A model generated the notes under the pieces. That model made no database searches and had not been told where the DNA came from. It saw only the letters and a program-made list of their open reading frames with translations. Made by a program: the position numbers and the translations under genes. From Thelonectria olida (Eukaryota > Ascomycota > Sordariomycetes > Hypocreales > Nectriaceae), in NCBI GenBank assembly GCA_020736575.1, contig JAGPYM010000042.1, forward strand, positions 124,001 through 188,000: 64,000 nucleotides of DNA, in the 5' to 3' direction. This document shows, in pieces, positions 54,994 through 64,000 of this stretch. Within the stretch, counting starts at the first letter, position 1. The number at the start of each line of letters is the position of its first letter.

Positions 54994-56817
54994 CTAATGA
55001 GAAAAGTACCCAGAGTTGGGAACTGGTGCCCTGTCCAGCTTAAAATACCCAGGCTGAAGCACCTGGAAAACCTGCTGAGGGTCATACTTCTTCGCGACTT
55101 TCTTCAACTTGGCCTTGTTACTTGCTCCGTAAGTGGCGACCACGTCTTGGAACTGACTTGCGTAGTTCATGTAGACGTAATCGTTGTCCACGCCACGCTT
55201 CTTTGCCTCGGCGGTAATCTTTTCCAAGACATCCGATATCCATTGGTAGACGACAGCGTCATCTGACTTGTCCTCCCACATGGCGGAGAGCAGGATAAGG
55301 AAAAACGGCCCATCGGCCGTGTCCAAACCTAGGGCATTTCCTCCATTCTTCTTCATGTGTTGAAGTTGGGGAATGGTAATGCCCTGGAAGACAAGATTGG
55401 GAGAAATGCCGGGAATACCTGCAAGCTCAGGAATGTTCTCGTAGAAGAGGTCTCGGGCGAAGGCGAGGAGATGGTGGTCGACTTTGGTGGTGATGACGGA
55501 GTAGATCTCGCGTAGGCCATGTGGAATTACTTCCATGTTCTCGTCGGCAAATTCAGAAAGAACTTGGTTCTGCGTCGTATCGGAGATGGACTCTATGGCA
55601 GTAAAGTCATCAAAGATTGCTGCTGCGTCTCCATCGGGCTCGGCATAGTATAATTCAGGGACGGCCAGCTTGGACCCGTTGAAGTATGCCCAGGTAAGCC
55701 ACAGGCCAGCCTTGGGGTCTTGGGGAGAATTGTTGATGATGTTGACAAACGCATCCGCCACTTCTGGGAACTTGTCTTCGCTGTATATGACCGTTCCTCC
55801 CCACATCTCACCCTTGGGAAGCGGAACAGTGATGAGGTTAAAGTTGACGACGAGGCCGAAGTTGTTGCCACCACCTCGAAGCGCCCAGTATAAATCTGAA
55901 TGTTGCTTTGAGCTAGCTTTGACGATGGCTCCGTTCGCAAGGACGACCTGAACGACTAGAGTTAGCGCCCGGAACATGTCACGATAGCAGTGCTTAGTTG
56001 TTACCTCGAAACTTTCGACGCTGTCACATGCCCAGCCGTAGAGATTGGAGAAGTAGGAGATGCCGCCTGATACGCCTTCGTAAGCCAAGTGCTGGGCAAG
56101 AAGAGTGAAAAGACAACCAAGTACACGTACCTCCAGTTGTGAGACCTCCGACGCCGATATTGGACAGCCGCCCTCCCAAAACAGTGACGTCCGATTTGGT
56201 CAGCTGCTCATAGACGGGGCCCCAGGTGTTTCCCGGCCCGATGGACGCAATCTTCTTGTTCTTTGACAGTGAGACACCCTTGAGGTTAATAAAAGATACG
56301 GTAATGCCGCCCTCAATCGAGGATGCTCCAGCAAAGGCTGCATGCCCTCCACTCTTGGCCGCGAAGGGACATTGTGTCAGGCGAGACAGAAGGACAACAA
56401 TGGAGACATGTTCTGCTTTTGAAGGCTTGAAGATGCAATATGGGTTAACCTCAGCTTGGATACCAGACCAGTACGTTTGTGTGAAGGCGTCATATGCCGC
56501 GTCTTCACTGGTTTCCACAGCCTCGTCACCATAAAGAAACTTGAGCGAGGCGCACTGTTCGCCATTAGTCAAGATAATCTCACGCAATCGGAAATGGATG
56601 GATGGATGGATGGACAACCCACTGCGGCAGCGCACTTCTTTTCCGACCGCTTTCCGTCATCTGTTAACGCAGGAATCTCTGCCACGTCAACACCATGGTC
56701 AAGAAGTGCCTCGGTGACGTTGAAGTTGCTCGTCTCCAGGGAAGCATCTTTTTCCGCCGAGGCTGTGGCAGCCACGATACTCAGAGCGAGCAACGAAGCA
56801 ACGGAAAAAGGAACCAT
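54994..56817 (-). CDS. Secreted FAD-linked oxidase, BBE type
   Basis: 544 aa from minus-strand exons 56817-56623, 56554-56131, 56066-56005 and 55947-54994. Secreted flavoprotein of the FAD-binding PCMH / berberine-bridge-enzyme family, which oxidises sugars or small metabolites with O2. Signal peptide at residues 1-21 (MVPFSVASLLALSIVAATASA). The FAD-binding domain has FAAKSGGHAAFAG (the His normally bound covalently to FAD), IGPGNTWGPVYEQL, GLTTGGGISYFSNLYGW spanning an intron, and ALRGGGNNFGLVVNFNL. The BBE C-terminal segment is present as YVYMNYASQFQ, with the end KKYDPQQVFQVLQPGYFKL. The first intron contains a (TGGA)n run. Such genes also occur in metabolite clusters; the substrate is unknown. 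Confidence 0.93.
56598..56615 (+). repeat. TGGA microsatellite in intron
   Basis: About four to five tandem GGAT/TGGA units inside the first intron of the FAD-oxidase gene, just inside the 5' splice site. Confidence 0.6.
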
Positions 56818-59800
56818 CTTGAATTGGCTAATAGAGGAGACAGCTGGCGACAATATCGATGGCAAGCTTAGACTGGATTTCCGTGGCTCTAATATTATGG
56901 CCCGCCATGACTGGAAATGTCTTACTTTTACCCAGCCCCCCGCTCCCCCCCCGTGGCTTGCAGGAGGATTTGGAAGAGGTCTAGTGGTGATGATCCCTCG
57001 AGCACAGAGCACATTACTATTGGGTGAATTATCGAGAATGTTTCGTGTCAGACTGACTGCAGCAGCAATTACGATCCTTGCGTTGAAACATTTCAGCTTG
57101 ACATTCGGCGGCCTTTGACGAAAGAATGACACCGCGTTACCGAAAAGCTCTTCACCGCCATTGGAGAAAGCTGCGAGGTAAGCCCGGCATCTTGGGCTTC
57201 CGAGAACAGAGATTCCTCCCTCGGGATGAGAAACATCCGATCCTCCGCTAAGACAAGGCATGCATAACGCTATGCCAACTTAGGACTACTAATATTGCCT
57301 AAGTTACATAGCGCCTCCACCGTCGTTGATCACTGGTCTCAACAATAATATGATGATGAAGGAAGGTCTCGGATTCAGCTCGTCGTTAGTAGAAAGACGA
57401 TATGTCGTATTTCCCCGTGTTGAATTGCCATTAGCTACCCTATCCCAATCGCATGACGCCGAGGAGTCTCTTTCATACAGGAACGACTAGACGACTATTT
57501 GGTAGGTTTCCTATGTGATGGTAGGGATGCTGTGCCTGCAGTTACCGATGGTCAGGTTTGGTCGTAGAGGAAGCAAAATGATCATAGAAAAGAGCTTGAA
57601 TTAATGGAAATGCCGCATTGTAGGTGTTTGATGGCCCATGTATGGCCCTGTAATCAGGCAGGTAGTAATAAATAAAGGGATAAACATGATTGAGCGGTGC
57701 TAGCTTGCAGTGTTCTTACCATCAGAGAGCTTCTCTTGGCACATAGTTACAAAAGAAAAAAAAAGGGTCGAAAATGTAGAAAATAACTACATTAGACTGA
57801 CGGAACCCAACTCCAGGAAGGAAAAGCGCTTCTTCAAGGAGGTAAGGAAACCAGAAAAGCAGAACCAGAAGGCAGGCAGCGACCGGGGCTACCGAGATAT
57901 AATTCATCACGCTTGCTGTGACTGGCAAGCGTACGGAAAGCTGCGAAATACCGGCGCAAGTTGAGCCCAGCAGAGCAAGACTACGTCTAAGAGCATCCCA
58001 GCCAAAGGAATTTATCAAACTGTAAGTTATTGTAGAGGTGATTGAGGAGTGCTGGGAAGCGGATCAGCCGGAAACCGTGATGCTTTAGTGGTTGAGACGA
58101 TTCATCCTTTACTACTCCGGTCAGAATGAGAGGATGTGCATCAGATAACTTCTCTTGGCACCCTTACTAGCCAAATATCATGCGAGGATGACTACCGACG
58201 GTCACCACTGACATTTGTTCACGGATATACTAACCTTAATTGGTAGGACTGGCCCAACCTGGCAGGGCTCGTTCCGAGACTCGGGGTATTTTTATATCTT
58301 TGCCAATCTCGAGTTCTAACACACTAATAATGGGCACTCCCATTAGTATTGCACTGACCAATAATCATGGGCAACCACTGCGAACTTCTCCCGAGAGGAG
58401 CCGCGAGTTGCGGCATATAGGGAGTTATCTAGACGAACTGGCCGCCTCACTCTACAGTTTTTTTAGGGCGACGTCAGCTGTTCAAGACTCGACATTGCTA
58501 GAAGACGTTGCACAAGGCCCACGACAGTATGCGAATCGATTCTCAGTTGAGCTAGTCTTTGCAAGATCCAGCAGGGCTCATCAATTCACACTCGCGACTA
58601 GATTCAGATGGCTTGAAATTTCTTGAATCTGCCGAAAGGAGCACGAATATCCGAGTTGTTGTTGCTATTGACTCTCGCAGAGGTAAGGAAGTTAGCGCGT
58701 AGGCCTGATACTGGCCAGGTCTCGCTACGAATCGATTCACTTACCACCGTTCGGTGTCTTGGGCAAGAGTATATAAACACGGCTGACGTCTGGTGTAGAG
58801 ATCGCGGCTCTGAGGCCAAAAGTGCTATCGTTTATACGTATTAAGGCCTCTTCTGTCCTGAATGTCGTCAGAGCGCCACTAGTAGAAAAACCTCCTCACG
58901 GAATACCGTCATGTTATCTTTGATACCAGTGGAAGCAGTCGATTCATTGAAGGACTCGGCCGTGTTGAGGCTTGTTAACTTGAGACGTCCGAGGTGTCTG
59001 CCGCAAAGAACTCTTCAATCTTGGGCCGCGGACCTGGTCCAGAACGAGGTCGAGAAAACAGTATGGTATGCCTTCGCTTGGATGAGAATGAGGCTATCGG
59101 CGGTGCCATCTACCCGGCGTTTGACATGATGCCGATCTTCCTCCAAGAAGCCGCCTTCTTCAAATCCGCATCTTCAAAGATAAGCAAAGGCGTGCGGTAT
59201 CAATTGACCTCACATTTCTCACTTCGATAGGGAACTATTTACTTGGTAAAGAAGTACTTGTATCTACTATATTGCTTTGAAGAGTGACAGACCCGAGTTT
59301 AATAGTCTATTTGCTCTGTCTCTGTTTAGCCGGTGAACGCAACCTCGTTGACATCCATGCGAGAAGCAGGTGTTGCATCTGCCTTCTGCTGTAAATATTG
59401 ATGATCTTAATAAGATGCTGTGCATATCCAGCCTCTTCGACTAACGGCGCCAAGCATAAGATTGATAGCGGAATGTGCATGGCGGACTTGATCGCGACGC
59501 ACTCGCCCTCGGAGAGGGTAGGTTCTGGCTTCCATCGGGGGGATATTCCATGAAATAATCCGACCACAGAATTCAATAAGCTCGCACGTAGTATGCACAT
59601 GCTAGTTATTCTCAGTTCCAATAACTTCAGTCGTACTCAACATCATCGTCCATTCAGGGGATGGGGTAATGCACGGCCAATACCACGTCCATACAGCTTG
59701 TCCACGTATCCCTTAGAGTGTATAAACACGGAGGTGGCCTCTCTAACATCATCTTCTTCGCAATTCCATAAGGTTTGCCTATAGTCCTAAAACTGATTAA

Positions 59801-61622
59801 ATGCTTAGAATAGTAGAGGCAAAGATGATGAGAATCTCAAATTTGAACTTGTCGCTATTCCCTGCTTCAATCGCACCCAGAGTTTCGGGATCCGTCCAAC
59901 GCATCACGCAGTCTGCACTGTGATTTCGACGTCTTGGGGACGGCAGCATATACCCGAAAGATGTCGGTTTCATCACTAAATAAGCAGAGAAGCTAGCATA
60001 AAGCTAAGTAATGTCCAACAATGGCATACTGACGGTGAATTGATGGCACGATAGTTTTCTCTAATCAGCTTGAACGAACCCGTTACTAATGAGCAGGCCT
60101 AACGGCTGCTTGTGTTAAATGTCCATTGGGTGGTCTGTTCTAATGATAAGTCCGATGATGATATAATGGGAGTTCAAGTCCCAGATGTTGTTTGGCAGAT
60201 ATTAGATGGATGTAAGCTATAGTAATAACGTTGGGGAGCGGACCTTACCACCCAGGACAAGGAATATCCATTGGCCCGTCATGATCCTGTAAGAACACAG
60301 AGTCACAAGTTTCTAGAATGGCGCATCCTCCATCTCTCTAAGAATGCCAGCTCTGTCGCCTTGAGCAATACCTTGAGCAACGCGCCGAGAAGATGAGGTT
60401 CGTCGAGTCACGCCTCAGTCAGCGAGTATCCGCGAGCATACTCGCGGCAAGTGCCTTGAGTTTATTCTCAACTAGGAAGGAATAGATACTAAGTTTAACT
60501 AGAGGTCTCATCACAATGTAGTTGCGCTCCGGTCACGGAATTACTACGTAGCAAGGTCAATGACAGAGGAGAGCCCTGCCGAGAACTGGTCTATGTTGGA
60601 CGGGAAGCAAATCATGAACGAGGTAGGGCCGTTTGGGTCTCCCCTTTCGTAATGGGAATGCAAGATTTCCATATTCGCCAGTGCCATGAGAAGTCCACGA
60701 ATTCAAAATTTGGGATTCCTGATCCCCAGGGCCTTGTCGTCTCTTTCGCTGCCTTCCACCGTCTATTGCTGGACCTTTAGGTTATCAAGGCCGCCCTGCA
60801 AGAATAAATTGAGATATGAATAAATATATAAACGTTACCGCAAGTACCTCGCACAGCCTTCGATCTGCCAAATTCTCATGGGCATCATTCTACTCTTAAA
60901 AATGCCATAGATCGTCCTTAAGGAATTATTACTTGCGAGCTATCTTCGGGCTATTTAGAGGGAGCGGAGCGATTAAGGAGACAGGATCTTACATTGGGGG
61001 ATTCAGACCGCCCGAATACTATTACCCGTCACTGTACCTGCATAGAGACCTCAAAGGATTCTGAGCGCGGGTCGAGAGGGGCACATCCCGCGTCACCGCT
61101 CTAGACTGCGCATTCACATGTACACGCGTCCTTGGTCGAGATGCGCCTGTAGTCGCTGAGCACTATATAGCCGTATCGAATGCAGCATTTATTAATCGGG
61201 AGAATACCGAGAGTGCCGCAGAACCGCGCATATGGCACAGCTTGGAAGATCCCAGTCCAGGCAGGGACCCTCCCTCATTGTCCTTTTCTATTTCCGGTAA
61301 CATGATTCTCGCATACACCCGAGCCGCAGCTTTAGTGCAAGGAACCAACGATGTCACAGTGTCATTCATGGCTGTAATCAACATCCGTGCACCCGAGCCG
61401 CTCGCATTCACCGTAGAGAGTTGCACCCTCTCAACAATGCGTCTTACACCAAAGGCCAATTGAGGCTCTCTGATGGTAACGTTGACGATGGAGCAGCTTC
61501 TTTTCTTCGCTCTAGACACGAGAAGCCACGCAAGCCGTTGGCAGCTTCGACGCGTAAGATGGGATAGTTATCAGGGAACCTCAATTGAGAGCAACCACCA
61601 GACGAATCTAGATGGCTTCCTG
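56818..61622. other. 4.8 kb interval without a convincing gene
   Basis: Includes the FAD-oxidase promoter at its left edge. A 98-codon frame from ATG 58330 and frames near 58.9-59.2 kb and 61.2-61.5 kb have no motif, leader or splice partner good enough to annotate. No transposon block was recognised. Confidence 0.4.
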
Positions 61623-61631
61623 CATATAAAA
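61623..61631 (+). promoter_or_regulatory. TATA box of tyrosinase-like gene
   Basis: CATATAAAA 135 bp upstream of the ATG at 61766, with a CT-rich leader between. Confidence 0.45.
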
Positions 61632-61765
61632 CCACAAAGGTTGGGAGACGAATATCTAGCTCACTCACCAACAGCATCCCTTTTCGACAGCAGGAACATT
61701 CAGCCATTTTCTTCGTGAATCTACACACTCCCTCTTTCGTCCTTTACTCCAATACTCTCGTCACC

Positions 61766-62770
61766 ATGAAACTCGTCGCCATCCAGTTGCTCTTTGCGGT
61801 TTGCAATGGACTGCTAACCGAGCGCCAGTCATGCTTGAACCCCGCGACCCGTACGGAGTGGCGTGACCTTGCTGATTCTGAAAAGTCCGCCTATATCGAG
61901 GCAGTTCAATGCCTCAAGTCGATCGAATCTCGTCTCTCGGGCACAGATGACGACAGCCTCTACGATGATTTCGCCTACGTTCACCGACAGCTTGATACGC
62001 AGAGTGAGTCCCTTCTACTACTGTCTTCCTTTGGCGAAGCAAGTCTGACCGAGACCTAGTACATTCTGTGGCTGTCTTTCTTCCTTGGCATAGATGGTTC
62101 GTCTACGTCTATGAGTCTGCTCTTCAGGATGAATGTGGCTACAACGGCACACTTCCGTACTGGGACTGGACATTGGACTATGAAGATCCGGCATCATCTC
62201 CTGTGTTCGACACGGATCTCGGATTCGGCGGTAATGGTGAAGAGGGTAGTGGTTGCGTCATTGATGGACCGTTTGCTGGCCTCAACCTGTCGACCCCGGA
62301 TGACCATTGCCTCCAGCGCGTCTTCAATTTGGACATGATCCCTCTATACGCCTCGCCTTCTCAAGTAAACTCAACCCTCGAGACTATCTCCTACTCTTTG
62401 TTCCGCCCGGCTTTGGAAAGCGGCCCTCATCGGGGAGCACATGCTGGCATTTCTGGGGACATGGGCCACAACTACTCCCCCAACGGTGAGCACAGCTGAC
62501 TTGTGAGAAACGCAAAGAACAGGCTAACAATACAATCAAGACCCAATCTTCTTCCTACATCACGGCAACATCGACCGAATCTGGTGGCAATGGCAATCTG
62601 TGGACAGCAGCAGGCGGAGCGACTATGCTGGAAACAGGTATCGGAACAATGCCACAGTGGAGGGCACTCTGGAGGATCCAGTGCCAATGGTTTCTGGGTT
62701 TTTCGATGAGGCATACACTGTGGGCGATCTGATGTGGGTTGAGACTGGAGTTTTCTGCTACACCTACTGA
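61766..62770 (+). CDS. Secreted tyrosinase-like copper protein
   Basis: 297 aa from exons 61766-62003, 62060-62485 and 62541-62770. Type-3 copper enzyme that would oxidise phenols or catechols outside the cell. Signal peptide at residues 1-15 to 20 (MKLVAIQLLFAVCNG). CuA ligands are visible as YVHRQ, IHSVAVFLPWHRWF with three His. CuB ligands are HRGAHAGISGDM and DPIFFLHHGNIDRIWWQWQ with three His. YWDWTLDYEDPASSPVF and FGGNGEE are the usual region between the sites, and it ends ETGVFCYTY, the common C-terminus of short fungal tyrosinase-like proteins. All six ligand His are present, so it should bind copper. It lacks the long C-terminal blocking domain of melanin tyrosinases and is like small secreted members found in metabolite clusters. 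The substrate is unknown. Confidence 0.92.
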
Positions 62771-63102
62771 GGCAACTGCTGTGCTGCGGGTAGCTGGTGG
62801 TTATCCTGAGTATTGATGTTGGCTGTCAGGTAGAAAACCTTTACGGAGAGATGTAGTGCTGATGGGCAATGGAGCTCTTTCCTTCAACCATTGCCCGAAC
62901 CTAGATTGGTAGTCCGATATCAACCTATATCTCAAATTGGGCTTGACTTCTTGATCATGTCGATACTAGCGGAACCAGTGAGGACACTTCCGAACGCTTC
63001 TGATATCCCTCCATGCGGTACGGTCAGATTACATCGTGGGCGATAAGAAAGATGTTCATAGATACATAACACCACCAAGAACTCTCACAACGCAAAGCAA
63101 AT
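62771..63102. other. Convergent intergenic region
   Basis: About 330 bp between the tyrosinase-like gene and the next, opposite-strand gene. It should hold both terminators. No gene was seen. Confidence 0.4.
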
Positions 63103-64000
63103 TCACTCAAAGGGTTGTTCCTCAGTCCCAGTATGAATTCTAACCGCAGAATCCGGTCCCAAGGACCAAAACTCCAAAACCCCCTCCATTTCCGAGCAGA
63201 CCCATCCCGTTCCATGGCAATCAGTGTCACCGTCACACCCGCCCACGATGCGAACACCTTGGCGTCTCGTGCCCGAACCGATGGGCAGATACGTAGAAGG
63301 AAAGCGGCATATTCGCACAGGCTTCACATAAGTTGCCACAAGGTCGATGCCCAGTCGACAACTTCCTACGGCACGGCGAGCTCCGTTTTCGTAGTCGAAT
63401 AGTATGGCTCTGCATGACTCTTTTTCCTGGTCGTAGAAAACTCGCATGGTGGTTACGCCATTCAACGGGGCGGATGAGAAATTGGCATGTTGGATGAGCA
63501 CTTTGTCGGGCTGAGGATATTCGAATGGTGCGAAGCCCCTGTTGGCATGTCGCTCCCAAGAATATGCCCCAAAGATCGTGGCCGGCCCAAAGTCAGCCGT
63601 ATTATATATCAGCAGTCTTGGCTGGGACTGACTGAGAACCATGTCTCGATGCTGTCCCGTGTGACATGGGCCAATGAAGACATCACCAGCCAATTTCGTA
63701 CGGACCTATACTGTTTAGTCTACACTCGCACCAGTGACATGAGGAGCGATTACCGCAAAGCAAGGCTTCTGCGCCGTCACCCGCCCCTCGGCCTGTTTCA
63801 CTCTCACCCCAAAGGCAATGATTTCTTCGTCCTTGGGTATCGGGAGATACGCCCACGTTACCGTTTCTTGACGCCGCTTGGAGATGCGCTCGAACGTCCG
63901 CCGCGAATCAGGCTCTGTCGCCGTGTGTGCGTGGATCGCGTAGACCTTGCCGTGCGAGAAGAAGAACGTGAGACCCGTTGCGCCGTGCAGATCAGCAGTG
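63103..64000 (-). CDS. Unrecognised protein, 5' end outside window
   Basis: Minus-strand gene entering from the right edge: exon 64000-63754 (open at the edge), 48-nt intron, exon 63705-63103 ending TGA. The visible C-terminal part of about 283 aa reads VYAIHAHTATEPDSRRTFER, VTWAYLPIPKDEEIIAFGVR, then VRTKLAGDVFIGPCHTGQHR, GPATIFGAYSWERHANRG and GWVCSEMEGVLEFW near the end. The beta-rich, repeated xxVTWAYLPI and FGVRV-type strands suggest a beta-sandwich or propeller fold as in large fungal proteins of unknown function that carry lectin-like repeats. No catalytic motif is seen. The splice join keeps frame, so the gene looks intact as far as visible. Confidence 0.6.

Noticed and set aside
58330..58626. 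98-codon frame starting at ATG 58330
   Set aside because: No recognisable domain, leader or conserved end; chance frame cannot be excluded.
58994..59230. Plus-strand frame of 78 codons
   Set aside because: Isolated and without motif or partner exon.
61163..61519. Overlapping frames on both strands upstream of the tyrosinase-like gene
   Set aside because: They shadow each other and overlap the likely promoter; neither has a motif.
1..64000. CRISPR arrays, rRNA genes and bacterial-type operons
   Set aside because: None seen; spliced genes and fungal families show a eukaryotic nuclear region.

Overview
This is nuclear DNA from a filamentous ascomycete (Pezizomycotina, most like a sordariomycete). 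The evidence is short GT-AG introns of about 48-93 nt with CTAAC/CTGAC-type branch points, a hydrophobin, Zn2Cys6-type regulators, a hybrid histidine kinase, fungal CYP51 and secreted oxidases, and a Fot1-like transposon carrying C-to-T/G-to-A decay of the kind made by repeat-induced point mutation (RIP). Genus and species cannot be read from the sequence alone. All exon borders were inferred by eye from splice signals and protein continuity.

Layout. 0.9-5.5 kb: a fungal-specific transcription factor whose DNA-binding end is not visible, then a polytopic membrane protein of unknown function. 7.0-10.1 kb: a small cysteine-rich secreted protein beside an AT-rich island and a decayed Fot1-like DNA transposon. 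10.1-24.2 kb: hybrid histidine kinase, flavohemoglobin with a mitochondrial-type leader, glutamate decarboxylase, 3.5 kb with no recognisable gene, and an aldo/keto reductase. 25.3-36.1 kb: an MFS transporter, a cytochrome P450, a complete nine-exon Zn2Cys6 regulator, the 3' end of a Ty3/gypsy retroelement and a full-length CYP51. 36.6-42.2 kb: a membrane-protein remnant, a predicted pseudokinase, a diverged direct repeat, an aldehyde dehydrogenase lacking its catalytic half and a small acidic/basic protein. 42.7-43.0 kb: a hydrophobin. 43.3-48.5 kb is gene-poor. 48.5-53.8 kb: a pseudogene with three in-frame stops, a nested GGGAATC inverted-repeat structure, an ankyrin/membrane protein gene with a probable frameshift, and a C2H2 zinc-finger gene. 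55.0-56.8 kb: a secreted FAD-linked (BBE-type) oxidase. 61.8-62.8 kb: a tyrosinase-like copper protein. The window ends inside an unrecognised gene.

How genes may work together. The most suggestive group is MFS transporter, P450, Zn2Cys6 regulator and CYP51 (25.3-36.1 kb). This is the gene content of an efflux/detoxification locus, or of the edge of a biosynthetic cluster with a resistant-target copy of CYP51. No PKS, NRPS or terpene synthase lies in the window, so cluster membership is inference. Flavohemoglobin and glutamate decarboxylase both belong to stress metabolism, but nothing shows that they are co-regulated. The many broken genes and AT-rich islands mark an accessory, repeat-influenced region. 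The items most worth following are the CYP51 copy with an Asn where a Thr/Ser normally follows the I-helix His, the unknown membrane protein, the predicted pseudokinase and the small secreted protein.
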